Assembly (NCBI RefSeq): GCF_019218265.1
Contig: NZ_JAHUZE010000002.1
Location: 434,001-498,000 of the forward strand
Direction of reading: 5' to 3'
Length of the DNA: 64,000 nt
Source of the DNA: Maritimibacter dapengensis
GTDB taxonomy: Bacteria > Pseudomonadota > Alphaproteobacteria > Rhodobacterales > Rhodobacteraceae
This document shows positions 15,978-24,787 of the stretch, in pieces. The translations under genes and the position numbers were made by a program. The notes beneath the pieces are model-generated. The model searched no databases, was not told where the DNA came from, and saw only the letters and a list, made by a program, of their open reading frames with translations. Within the stretch, counting starts at the first letter, position 1. Every line of letters begins with the position of its first letter.

Positions 15978-18371
15978 TCAGCTCAGACCCGCCTCCGCCA
16001 TCAGCCGCTCGGCTTCCGCCTGCATCAACGCCTCGCGCCCGGCTCCCTCGACCGGCACACGGCCCGCTTCAAGGAACAACGGGGCCGCAAAAGGCGTCAC
16101 CCGATCGGCGATCACATGGTCGACGCGGCCTTCGGTGCGCTCCAGCATCTCTTCGATCCGCCCGAAGTCGATCAGCCCCCGCATCGCCTCTTCCCGCGTG
16201 ATGTCCAGAAGCAGGTGGTCGGGGTCATAGCGCCTCAGCGTGTCATAAAGGATGTCGGAAGAAAATGTCGCCTGCCGCCCGCTGGCTTTCGTGCCGGGGA
16301 AATTGCGCGGCGTCAGCCCGGCGATATTCGCGACTGCCTTGAAGCTCCGTTTCATCAGCGCGTTTTCCCCCAACCATCCTTCAAGACCTTCGATCAACCC
16401 ATTGCGATCAAACAGGAAAGCAGGGTCTTCGACGGGTTTCAGGCCCCAGATCAGCGTCGCGTAATCCGTCGCGACGAACCCGAGCGGACCCAGCCCCGCG
16501 TCTTCCATCCGACGGGTCAGGAGCAGCCCCAATGTCTGCATCGCGCCGCGTCCGGCGAAGCCGTAGATCGCTGTCTGCGCGCGTCCGTCATGGGGGAAGC
16601 TCTCGACAAGAATGCGTCCCGCCTGGGGCAGGTGGCTCACCGCGCGTTGCAGCGTGATCCATTCGGCGGTGTGACCGGGCAGCGCCGAGAGGTCGTCGCG
16701 GTGGATGAGCTTCAGAATGCGCGCGGACAATTGGGTGGAGGTGGCGAATTTCGAGCCCGCGAAAACGGCGATCTTGGGCTTGCGGCCCTTGTCGTGACTC
16801 ACGTCGACATACATTTCCTTCAGGCTTTCGAACCGCACGATCTTGCCGCCGATGAGGAACGTGTCGCCGGGGGTGAGCGAGGCGGCGAAACCTTCTTCCA
16901 CCTCACCGAGCGGTCGTCGGTTCTGGCGCATCCGGACCTTGAGCGTATCGGTGTCCTGAATCGTGCCGATATTCATCCGGATCAGCTGCGTCGCGCGCGG
17001 GTCGCGCAATTGCCAGAGGCCGTCGGGGCGCTGTTTCAGCCTTTGCCAGCGGTCATAGGCGCGAAGGGCGTAACCCCCGGTCGCGGTGAAGTCGAGACAG
17101 GCGTCGAACTCTTCGCGGCTGAGCGTCGCATAGGCCCCGGATGCGCGCACCTCGTCGAAAAGCGCGTCCGCGTCGAAGGGACCGGAACAGGCGGTAATCA
17201 GGATGTGCTGGCACAGGACGTCCCTCGGTCCGGGGCCGCGCGGGTCGCCGTCGAGGTCGTGGTCGTGCACAGCTTCGATGGCGGCCTGACACTCGATGAC
17301 TTCCCAGCGGTTCGCGGGGACCAGAAGCGCCTTGGACGGCGCGTTGTAGCGGTGGTTCGCACGCCCGATCCTCTGCACCAGCCGCTTCACGTTCTTCGGC
17401 GCGCCGACCTGAATGACAAGATCGACGTCGCCCCAATCCAGCCCCAGATCCAGCGTGCCAGTACAGACGATGGCCCGCAGCTCACCCGCAACCATCGCAG
17501 CCTCGACCTTCTGCCGCTGTTCGCGGGCCAGTGATCCGTGATGGATGCCGATCGGCAGGCCCTCGTCATTGGCGAGCCACAGGTTATGAAAGAAAATCTC
17601 TGCCTGCGCGCGTGTGTTGTGGAAAATGAGCGTGGTTTTGTGCCGCCGCACTTCGTCGAGCACGTCATCCATCGCATAGGCCCCACCGCCGCCCGACCAA
17701 GGCGGCGCGTTCCGTGTCTTCAACATGCGGATATCCGGCTCTGGGCCAGGATCGGCGGCGAGCACGGGGCAGGGGGCGGAGGTGAAAAAGCGCGCCAGCG
17801 CCGGCGGGTCTTCGACGGTGGCCGACAGCCCGACGCGGCGCAGACCCGGGCGCAGCGTCTCCAGCCGCGCGAGGCACAGCATGAGCTGATCGCCGCGCTT
17901 GCTTTCCGCCAATGCGTGGAGTTCATCCACCACCACGCGTTCGAGCCCCGCGAACATGCGCGGCGCGTCTTCGTAGGACAGAAGCAGGGCGAGGCTTTCC
18001 GGCGTGGTCAGCAGGATATGCGGCGGATCGGCCCGCTGGGCCTTCTTTCGCGTCTGCGACGTGTCACCCGACCGGTCCTCGACCCGGATCGGAAGGCCCA
18101 TTTCGGTGATCGGGCCGGTCAGGTTTCGCCGCAAATCTGCGGCGAGTGCCTTGAGCGGCGAAATGTATAAAGTGTGCAAGCCATCGCGGGGTTGCTCGAT
18201 CAATTCGACAAGCGTCGGCAGGAAACCTGCAAGCGTCTTGCCGCCGCCCGTCGGGGCGACGAGCAGGGTCGCGGGGTCGGTTCCGCGGTCCAGCATGTCG
18301 AGCTGGTGGGGATGAAGGGACCATCCCTTTCGCGCGAACCAATCCGTCAGAATGTCGGGCAGTTGGGCCAT
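15978..18371 (-). CDS. Lhr-type DEXH helicase, ligase-associated DNA repair family
   Basis: Superfamily 2 helicase of 797 residues starting MAQLPDILTDWFARKGW. Motifs: Walker A APTGGGKTLAGFLP (about residues 37-50), DELH box (VVVDELHAL), the SATV motif III, and the helicase C domain with QRIGRANHR (motif VI). The C-terminal part matches the Lhr-core winged-helix/DUF4175-like region of the bacterial ligase-associated DEXH helicases, which process DNA during repair. The usual partner genes (ATP-dependent ligase, MBL-fold exonuclease, PdeM) are not adjacent here. The longer open frame upstream overlaps the divergent promoter region and was not used. Confidence 0.85.
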   Translation of the reverse strand: MAQLPDILTDWFARKGWSLHPHQLDMLDRGTDPATLLVAPTGGGKTLAGFLPTLVELIEQPRDGLHTLYISPLKALAADLRRNLTGPITEMGLPIRVEDRSGDTSQTRKKAQRADPPHILLTTPESLALLLSYEDAPRMFAGLERVVVDELHALAESKRGDQLMLCLARLETLRPGLRRVGLSATVEDPPALARFFTSAPCPVLAADPGPEPDIRMLKTRNAPPWSGGGGAYAMDDVLDEVRRHKTTLIFHNTRAQAEIFFHNLWLANDEGLPIGIHHGSLAREQRQKVEAAMVAGELRAIVCTGTLDLGLDWGDVDLVIQVGAPKNVKRLVQRIGRANHRYNAPSKALLVPANRWEVIECQAAIEAVHDHDLDGDPRGPGPRDVLCQHILITACSGPFDADALFDEVRASGAYATLSREEFDACLDFTATGGYALRAYDRWQRLKQRPDGLWQLRDPRATQLIRMNIGTIQDTDTLKVRMRQNRRPLGEVEEGFAASLTPGDTFLIGGKIVRFESLKEMYVDVSHDKGRKPKIAVFAGSKFATSTQLSARILKLIHRDDLSALPGHTAEWITLQRAVSHLPQAGRILVESFPHDGRAQTAIYGFAGRGAMQTLGLLLTRRMEDAGLGPLGFVATDYATLIWGLKPVEDPAFLFDRNGLIEGLEGWLGENALMKRSFKAVANIAGLTPRNFPGTKASGRQATFSSDILYDTLRRYDPDHLLLDITREEAMRGLIDFGRIEEMLERTEGRVDHVIADRVTPFAAPLFLEAGRVPVEGAGREALMQAEAERLMAEAGLS

Positions 18372-18633
18372 GCGACCAAGGTAATCACCGCGACGAGCGG
18401 GCACAAATCCTTTGGACCGCTCAAAATGCGCGACGGAAACCGAAGTCACACTCGTTCTATTCTCAGCCGAGGGCGAACCCATCCCCCATCGGTCGCCGAC
18501 ACCCCGGCCCGGTCATGCGTTCGGTCCGGGTCGCGGGTGGCGGTACATCAAAACGAACGCCCGGGATGGGGCTCTCCGGGAAACCGGGGCAGCGCATCGG
18601 GCGCGAAAAATGTTCGAAATGAATGGTGCAACC

Positions 18634-19128
18634 ATGATGAAATCCCTTCGGCCCTGGGCCACGCCTTTGACGGTCGCCACCTCGCTCGTCACGCTGGTGA
18701 GCGGCGCATTGCTGTTCTTCCACATTTCGCCGGGGCTGACGCGGATCAGCCATGAATGGATCGGGATGCTGATGATCGGCGCGGTCGGTCTTCACCTCGC
18801 GCTGAACTGGCGCGCCTTCACGGCTTATTTCAAGCGGCCCCTCGGTGCGGGTCTGATCGCGGTCGGTGTCGTGGTGACGGTCGTCAGCTTCGCGATTTCT
18901 CCGGCGCAATCGGAACGTGGCGGCAGCCCCGTCGCGATGATTATGAGCCGCGTCGGATCGGCGGAAATCGACACGCTGGCGCGGCTGGCGCATCGCGACA
19001 CGACCGAGGTGATCTCGGCGCTGGACGCGGCAGGGGTCGAAGCCGCCCCCGACGATACGCTCGCCGCCATTGCAGGTGGCGACCGGCGGTCGCAGATGGC
19101 GGTTCTCGAAGTGATCCTGTCCGAATGA
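18634..19128 (+). CDS. DUF4405-type membrane protein
   Basis: A 164-residue protein with three or four membrane segments in its first 90 residues (ATPLTVATSLVTLVSGALL, EWIGMLMIGAVGLHLALNW, a third after FKRPLG) and a soluble C-terminal region. The histidines in LLFFHISPG, ISHEW and GLHLALNW recall the DUF4405/cytochrome b561-like fold, where such residues may bind haem. In-frame ATGs also occur at 18610, 18619 and 18637; none has a clear RBS, so the start is uncertain. It is divergent from the helicase gene (262-bp gap, nothing recognised inside). Confidence 0.65.
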   Translation: MMKSLRPWATPLTVATSLVTLVSGALLFFHISPGLTRISHEWIGMLMIGAVGLHLALNWRAFTAYFKRPLGAGLIAVGVVVTVVSFAISPAQSERGGSPVAMIMSRVGSAEIDTLARLAHRDTTEVISALDAAGVEAAPDDTLAAIAGGDRRSQMAVLEVILSE

Positions 19129-19180
19129 GCGAAAAGAAACGGTGCGCCGGTTTGCGCGCCGTTCGCCATTCAATGCCGGG

Positions 19181-19405
19181 TCAACCTCTCGACAGCAGGC
19201 GCAACACAGTGCCGACCACGACCAGAGGAATGCCGACAAGCCAGAGCCAGAACGTTTGGCGGATCGTCTCAGCGACGACCCAGAACCAATCGCCGCGACC
19301 GCCAAGGCTACCGACTTCGGGATAGGCCCTCAGACCGATGGCGAGCGACCAGATAAGGGCAACGGCTACCAATATCAATCCCGCCCAAAGAACCCATTTG
19401 GACAT
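19181..19405 (-). CDS. Small two-helix membrane protein
   Basis: A 74-residue protein with two hydrophobic segments, about residues 4-26 (VLWAGLILVAVALIWSLAIG) and 50-69 (FWLWLVGIPLVVVGTVLRLL). No family is recognised. Its ATG shares a base with the stop of the AAA ATPase gene (TGATG), so it is translated with it and may be its membrane partner. It ends near the stop of the convergent DUF4405 gene, 52 bp away. Confidence 0.65.
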   Translation of the reverse strand: MSKWVLWAGLILVAVALIWSLAIGLRAYPEVGSLGGRGDWFWVVAETIRQTFWLWLVGIPLVVVGTVLRLLSRG

Positions 19406-20730
19406 CAGTGAACGATCTTCTCGTCCTTCACGAACATGTTGGCCCAGGCCCGGTCGACCAGATCGCGTGACATCCGGTAGGGGATGCCCTCAAAGTCACA
19501 AATCGCGATCATCTGGTCGATCAGGAAGACCGGCTGGTAGTTCGCATAGATGTTGTCGATCGTCGGGTATTTCGTCTTGAGTAGATGGATCAGCGCGGTT
19601 TCGTCGAGCTGCATCCCCTTCTTTTTCGCGACCATCGCGAAAATCTTCAGGAAGTTTTCCTGGTCCGGCCCGTCGATCTTGATCTTGAAGAAGATCCGGC
19701 GAAGGGCCGCCTTGTCAAAAATCTCGTTCGGGTGGAAGTTGGTCGAGAAGATAACAAGCGTGTCGAACGGCACCTCGAACTTCTCGCCCGACTGCAGCGC
19801 GAGGATGTCTTTGGATTCTTCGAGCGGGACGATCCAGCGGTTGATGAGCGCCTGCGGCGGCTCGGACTGACGGCCAAGGTCGTCGACGATGAACACGCCG
19901 CCGGCGGATTTGAACTGAAGCGGCGCGGTATAGGTGCGCGCGTTCGGGTTGTAGACGAGGTCGAGCATGTCGAGCGTCAGTTCACCGCCCGTGATCACGG
20001 TCGGACGCTGACACTTCACGTAGCGCCGGTCATATGCGTTGGAGGTGCGGCGAAGCGAATTGGGGTCGTCCACCTGTTCCTCGGCTTTTGAGTGCACGAT
20101 CGGGTCGTAGACAGTAATGACCTGCCCCGAGTACATCACGGCACGGGGGACGTAGATCTTGTCGCCGAGCGCATCGCGGATACCGTTCGAGATCGAGGAT
20201 TTACCGTTGCCGGGCGGGCCATACATCAGGATCGAGCGACCGGAGCCGACCGCCGGCCCGAGGTGGTCCAGAAGCTCGCCGGGCAGGACCAGATGGCCCA
20301 TCGCGTTCGTAAGCTCTTCGCGCGTGATCTTGATGTTGCGGATCGACTGCCGCTTCACCTGTTCGGCGTATTTCTCCATCGGGATCGGCATCGCGCCGTA
20401 ATATTCCGACTGCGAGAGCGCATCGAGCGCGCGGGTCTTGCCGGTGTCCGACAGGCGATAACCCATTTCGTTGCCCGAGGTCGCGTGAAGCGTACCGGTC
20501 GCCTCCACAAGCCCCTGATCGCGGGCATTGTCGACCAGTTCCTGCGTGACCCGCGTGGGCAGGCACAGGATCTTTTCGAGTTTCGAGACGTGCTCGAGGT
20601 TCATGCGGAACATCGTCTTCAGAAGGATGTCGCGCATCATCACCAGCGTCAGGCCGGTGTCCTCGATCGTCTTGCACGCCGGGGGCGGGGTGACAGTGGA
20701 GGTCGCGATATCGGTGGTCTGCATATTCAT
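19405..20730 (-). CDS. AAA+ ATPase adjoining the tad locus
   Basis: A 441-residue ATPase. An N-terminal region of about 155 residues with a winged-helix look (LEHVSKLEKILCLPTRVTQEL) precedes an AAA+ core with Walker A GPPGNGKSS, Walker B GGVFIVDDLG and the sensor-like VIFSTNFHPNEIFDKAALRRI. Many Rhodobacterales and other tad-bearing genomes carry such an ATPase near pilus genes, but its job is not settled. It is coupled to the small membrane protein and is divergent from the polytopic membrane protein. An extra regulator or remodelling factor of the pilus is an inference from position. Confidence 0.75.
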   Translation of the reverse strand: MNMQTTDIATSTVTPPPACKTIEDTGLTLVMMRDILLKTMFRMNLEHVSKLEKILCLPTRVTQELVDNARDQGLVEATGTLHATSGNEMGYRLSDTGKTRALDALSQSEYYGAMPIPMEKYAEQVKRQSIRNIKITREELTNAMGHLVLPGELLDHLGPAVGSGRSILMYGPPGNGKSSISNGIRDALGDKIYVPRAVMYSGQVITVYDPIVHSKAEEQVDDPNSLRRTSNAYDRRYVKCQRPTVITGGELTLDMLDLVYNPNARTYTAPLQFKSAGGVFIVDDLGRQSEPPQALINRWIVPLEESKDILALQSGEKFEVPFDTLVIFSTNFHPNEIFDKAALRRIFFKIKIDGPDQENFLKIFAMVAKKKGMQLDETALIHLLKTKYPTIDNIYANYQPVFLIDQMIAICDFEGIPYRMSRDLVDRAWANMFVKDEKIVH

Positions 20731-20870
20731 GATCTGCTCGCTGCGTTTTTTTCTGCGATTCGTTCAGGTTTGCTTCATCTGATCGGCAAAAAGCGCCTAT
20801 AGTGTGGCCAAGGTGTCAAAAGACGCCGCAAAAAACGTGAAAAACGGGCATTAGAGCGGGACTAGGGACA

Positions 20871-22565
20871 ATGGGTAAGGCGAACGGCGCGCGTTTGGCG
20901 TTGGTTCTGGTAGGCGTTCTGGTGGTTCTCGCCGGGACGACACTGCTGAAAGGTGCATATTTTCTGGGGAAACACGAAGGCGACACGCTGCACCTGTTGC
21001 AGATGGTGTTTCGCATGGCCGAGGGCGACTGGCCGCATCTGGATTTCGTGACGCCCATCGGCGCGCTGGCCGTCGCGCCCATCGCGTGGCTAGTCTCGCT
21101 GGGGATGGGGGTCGGGCATGCGATCCTGTGGAGCCAGGCGCTTGTCGCCGCAGTGATGTTGCCCGCGATCTGGTACGTCTCATGGTCGCGGTTCGACGGT
21201 ATCTGGAAATACCTGTTCGGCGGCCTGGTCGTCGTCCTGATCGTCGCGCTGGTCCATGGCGAAAGCCAGCCCTCCGTCTCGATCTCGATGCATTACAACC
21301 GATGGGCCTGGGCGGCGACGTTCCTTGCGCTGGCCACGGTGATCCTGCCGACACGGGTGCAGGCGCGTCCGGGCGTCGACGGTGTGATCGTCGGCGTGGC
21401 GATGGCCGCTCTGCTGCTCATCAAGATCACCTATTTCGCCGCGTTTTTCATACCCGTGCTGGTCGCGATCATCGGGCGCAGGGCGTGGAAAACGCTGTGG
21501 GTCGCGGTGATCTCCGGGCTCGTCGTCATGGCGATCTTCACATTGCTCGCGGGAACGCCTGTCGTCTGGCTCGCCTACCTGCGCGACGTGATGATCGTCG
21601 CGGCCTCAGACGTGCGCCCTGCGCCGGGGCTTCCGCTTGGCAATGTCGTTGGCGCGCCGGCCTATATGGCGGGGTCGCTTTCGCTGGCGCTTGCGGTGAT
21701 CTGGCTGCGCCAGTCGGGCCGGAAGCTCGAAGGGCTGGTCATGCTCCTGCTCGTCCCGGCGTTCTTTTACGTGACTTATCAGAATTTCGGCAACGATCCC
21801 CAATGGCTCCCGCTCGTCGGCATGATGCTCATCACCCTGCGCCCCGCGCCGGGCACGAAGAACGAATTCGGATGGGACATGCATATGGCGGTGATCATGA
21901 CCGCTGTCGCGATGCTGTCCTTCGGAGCCGGATCCGTGACCAACCTCGCCTATTCCCCGTTCCGGCACATGGGGGAGGACGAGGAGAAATATTCACCGCT
22001 CCTGCCGGGGTCCGGCAAGCACGAGGACATCGTGACCCCGACGATCCGCGCACACCGGCTCGACGCCAAGTTCGCGCTGGGTGGGCCGGATACGCCCTAT
22101 GCGGCGTTCTGGGATGAAGATTTCCGCAAGGGCGAGATGATCACCTGGCGCGGCGAAGATCTGACGATCTGCACGGTGGAGATCGGCACGGTCGCATGGT
22201 TCAAGACGATGGCGGACAACCTTGTCGCCACCGGGCTGACAGAAGGCAAGACTGCCTTCGTCGCCGATATCCTCAACGGCTTCTGGCTCTATGACGCGTT
22301 CGAGCCGCTTCAGGGCAATGCGCCGTGGTATTACGGCGGGCTGACGGGTTTTGCGAATGCCGACTACCTTGTCGTGCCGCTTTGCCCACTGTCGATCTCG
22401 GTGCGCAAGCAGGTGCTGGACGAGATACAGGGCGTCGAGGCGAGCGAAGATGAAGACGGAAACGAGATCCCGGCGGTGCCGGGGGCGGATGTCGACCTGA
22501 CCGAGGTGGCGCGGAACGAGTTGTTCATCCTCTACGAGATCGGCGAGGTCCGCTCGCTCCCGTAA
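20871..22565 (+). CDS. Polytopic membrane protein, glycosyltransferase-C-like
   Basis: A 564-residue protein with about ten hydrophobic segments in residues 8-370 and a soluble C-terminal part of about 190 residues. The first loop contains HEGDTLHLLQMV and DWPHLDFVTPIG, which resembles the acidic first external loop of GT-C polyprenyl-linked glycosyltransferases, although no family is firmly recognised. Divergent from the AAA ATPase gene and convergent with cpaA. A role in glycosylating surface structures would fit its position by the pilus locus but is unproven. Confidence 0.6.
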   Translation: MGKANGARLALVLVGVLVVLAGTTLLKGAYFLGKHEGDTLHLLQMVFRMAEGDWPHLDFVTPIGALAVAPIAWLVSLGMGVGHAILWSQALVAAVMLPAIWYVSWSRFDGIWKYLFGGLVVVLIVALVHGESQPSVSISMHYNRWAWAATFLALATVILPTRVQARPGVDGVIVGVAMAALLLIKITYFAAFFIPVLVAIIGRRAWKTLWVAVISGLVVMAIFTLLAGTPVVWLAYLRDVMIVAASDVRPAPGLPLGNVVGAPAYMAGSLSLALAVIWLRQSGRKLEGLVMLLLVPAFFYVTYQNFGNDPQWLPLVGMMLITLRPAPGTKNEFGWDMHMAVIMTAVAMLSFGAGSVTNLAYSPFRHMGEDEEKYSPLLPGSGKHEDIVTPTIRAHRLDAKFALGGPDTPYAAFWDEDFRKGEMITWRGEDLTICTVEIGTVAWFKTMADNLVATGLTEGKTAFVADILNGFWLYDAFEPLQGNAPWYYGGLTGFANADYLVVPLCPLSISVRKQVLDEIQGVEASEDEDGNEIPAVPGADVDLTEVARNELFILYEIGEVRSLP

Positions 22566-22610
22566 ATGGGGGCCGTGTATGGGGGAGGGACCGGGCCTGA
22601 CACACAGATA

Positions 22611-22638
22611 CCGGGATTCTAGAATTCTAGAATCCCGG
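22611..22638. terminator. Perfect 28-bp palindrome between convergent genes
   Basis: Both halves are CCGGGATTCTAGAA and its exact complement, with no central loop. It lies between the converging ends of the membrane protein gene (22565) and cpaA (22703). A bidirectional terminator is the simplest reading, but no T-run follows on either strand. It could also be a protein-binding palindrome. Confidence 0.45.
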
Positions 22639-22702
22639 AATTCTTCAAGCATTTGAAAACGAAGCGTTTCAGGTCGTTCGCGGCAGGCGAAAGATTAACG
22701 CG

Positions 22703-23224
22703 TCAGCTGGCCGGGCCGCCGTAAAGCGCGGCGAAGACCATGTAGGTCGTGAAGGCAAGCCCGAGGCAGAGACCCATTGGAAAGTCGTTGCGCTCCCAGC
22801 TTTCCCAGGTCGGCGTCGCGCGCCGGATGGGCGGGATGCGCTTTGCGATACGATGCAAAACGAAGCCGATCAAGATCGACGCAGCGAAGATATAGGCGAA
22901 GCTCGGCCAGTCTCCCAGTGCGATGAACGGCGCCATGGCGGCCGCGAATTTCGCGTCACCTGCGCCGAGTAATCCTGCCGCGTTCATGATGAAGCCGATG
23001 ATCAGCACGACGACGAGATGCGCGTAGCGCCAGAGGTATTCGGACCAGGTGAACGTGCCAATGAGCGTCAGGACAAGCCCCGTGACGACGAAAACCCCGG
23101 TCAGGGCCATCACGGCCTTGTTCGGGATTTTCATGCGGCTCATGTCGCTGACAGACACCCAGACCGAGATCGCGATGACGAACGGCAGAAAGACCCATGC
23201 CGCAAGGGCAGGCTGCGCCATCAT
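22703..23224 (-). CDS. cpaA: Prepilin peptidase of the tad pilus
   Basis: Inner-membrane aspartic protease (TadV/CpaA, peptidase family A24) that removes the leader of Flp pilins. The 173 residues form about six helices. The two catalytic aspartates are visible: one in SVSDMSRMKIPNK (near residue 27) and one in the GAGDAKFAAA signature (near residue 92). It is the last gene of the leftward tad cluster and its start overlaps the preceding TPR lipoprotein gene by four bases. Confidence 0.88.
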   Translation of the reverse strand: MMAQPALAAWVFLPFVIAISVWVSVSDMSRMKIPNKAVMALTGVFVVTGLVLTLIGTFTWSEYLWRYAHLVVVLIIGFIMNAAGLLGAGDAKFAAAMAPFIALGDWPSFAYIFAASILIGFVLHRIAKRIPPIRRATPTWESWERNDFPMGLCLGLAFTTYMVFAALYGGPAS

Positions 23225-24084
23225 CCGTTGGCCACGTTGCTTTCAAGCGCCCGCATGGCCCTTACGGCCTCTTCGAAGTGCTGCGGATGGGTGTCGATCG
23301 CTTCCTGAAGCAGGGTGCGCCCCATCACGAGGTCGCCGCGCTTGATCGCAGACAGCGCCATCGTATGCAGAAGCTGGGCGCGCTCGACCTGTCCCATCTG
23401 CACGACGGGGAGCTCGTATTTGCCTTGCGCACCGCGTGCCATGACGAGGTTGTTCTTCGCAGTGAACAGACCGTCGTCATAGGAAAGGGCTTCGCCGAAC
23501 AGGCGCTCGGCTCCGGCGAAGTCGCCGCGCGTGAGCTTGGAATACCCCCAGTTGTTCAACGTGCTGGCGGGCTGCGTGGTAAGACCCACGGCGGTTTCAT
23601 AGAAACTGTCCGACCGCTTCCAGTCCTCTTCACTGTCGGCAACCATCGCCTCCAGCTTGTAGCGCTTGAAGGTCTCATGCGTCGGCGGAACCTTGTTCAG
23701 TTCGGCTTTCGCAATGGCCCAGTCGCCGGCCCTGATCTGCGCATCGGCCAGATCGACGCGGTCCTCGGCGGTGCCTTCGCCGCTGTTCGCGACAACGGTC
23801 CAGGCTTTCGCTGCCTCGGTCGCGTGGCCCGCCCGGATCAGCGACTTCGCCAATCCACGCTGAAGGTCGATCCGATCGGGCTGCTGTTGCACCGCGCGGC
23901 GGAAATAGGCGACCGCCTCGTCCGGGTCGCCGACGGTGAGCATGATGTCGTTGAGATTGCTCTCGTCCACCACGTTCACGCCCGCGACCGCGCGTTCGAC
24001 TTCTTCATCGTTCATTTGCTGGTCGCACCCGGCCAGCATGACGAAACCGCTCAAGACGGCAATAGATACAATGGGATGGCGCAT
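23221..24084 (-). CDS. TPR lipoprotein of the tad locus
   Basis: A 287-residue secreted lipoprotein starting MRHPIVSIAVLSGFVMLAGC: basic N terminus, hydrophobic core and lipobox LAGC with acylated Cys20. The rest is made of tetratricopeptide-like helical repeats. It matches the TadD-type pilot/assembly lipoproteins that help secretin assembly in tad systems. The ATG at 24084 is chosen because it gives a clean signal peptide; the frame extends 18 codons further. It overlaps cpaA by four bases and follows a second TPR lipoprotein gene. Confidence 0.78.
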   Translation of the reverse strand: MRHPIVSIAVLSGFVMLAGCDQQMNDEEVERAVAGVNVVDESNLNDIMLTVGDPDEAVAYFRRAVQQQPDRIDLQRGLAKSLIRAGHATEAAKAWTVVANSGEGTAEDRVDLADAQIRAGDWAIAKAELNKVPPTHETFKRYKLEAMVADSEEDWKRSDSFYETAVGLTTQPASTLNNWGYSKLTRGDFAGAERLFGEALSYDDGLFTAKNNLVMARGAQGKYELPVVQMGQVERAQLLHTMALSAIKRGDLVMGRTLLQEAIDTHPQHFEEAVRAMRALESNVANG

Positions 24085-24151
24085 TTGCCTGCGTCCTTTT
24101 CCTGCTCTCCTCTCGCGAACCCGCTTCTCTGACTGCACCGTTTTTCGGCGT

Positions 24152-24745
24152 CTATTGCGACCCGAGCAGGAGGTAATCCCCTCTCCCGCGCCGCATCAGG
24201 GCGAATTTCGCGCTCTCTTCTCCTCCACCATAAGACAGGTCTTCCTGTTTTGCGAGAGCAAGGTTCAGGTTCTCGCGAATGGAGTCCGATTTGCCACTGT
24301 CTGCTCCGAACGCGATCTTGAACACGCGCACCGCCTCGCCCACTTCGCCGGTTTCGATCAGGACCACGCCGAGATTGTTCCAGGCCGGGGCGAAAGTCGG
24401 GTCTTCCTTGACGGCTTGTCGCAACAGCCGTTCCGCCTGACCGAGACGGCCGAGCCTGAGGTTGGCCGAGCCGAGAGCCGAAAGCGTATCGACGCTGATC
24501 CCGTTCTCGGCGGCAGCGCGCAGATAAGCCTTGAGCGCGAGTTCGTATTCGCCCGCGTCCATCAGGCGGTGACCGACGATCAGCCCGTCGACGCTGTCGG
24601 CCCCGTAGGGCAGGGCGTCCGGCGCATAGGCGCCGTCCGTCGCCCGGTTGCCGAGGCCCGTCGCGCCGTCGCACCCCGCAAGGGCGATCAGGGCGATGAG
24701 CGCCGTTGAAATCGGATTGAACCTGGATGTTTTGCCCGGTGCCAC
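24152..24745 (-). CDS. tadD: TadD-like TPR lipoprotein
   Basis: A 197-residue lipoprotein with a signal sequence ending in the lipobox LAGC (STALIALIALAGC, acylated Cys24), followed by TPR repeats (for example WNNLGVVLIETGEVGEAVRVF). TadD proteins localise to the outer membrane side and support assembly of the tad secretin. It lies 42 bp after tadC and 67 bp before the second TPR lipoprotein. Which of the two is the functional TadD cannot be settled from sequence. Confidence 0.78.
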   Translation of the reverse strand: MAPGKTSRFNPISTALIALIALAGCDGATGLGNRATDGAYAPDALPYGADSVDGLIVGHRLMDAGEYELALKAYLRAAAENGISVDTLSALGSANLRLGRLGQAERLLRQAVKEDPTFAPAWNNLGVVLIETGEVGEAVRVFKIAFGADSGKSDSIRENLNLALAKQEDLSYGGGEESAKFALMRRGRGDYLLLGSQ

Positions 24746-24787
24746 GTGGCTCGCCCCTCGTTGGTGCGAGCCACGTTGCGGCCCGCG

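Noticed and set aside
16116-17534. Long + strand ORF of 472 codons
   Set aside because: Lies antisense within the Lhr-type helicase gene, whose motifs are unmistakable; a shadow of GC-rich codon bias.
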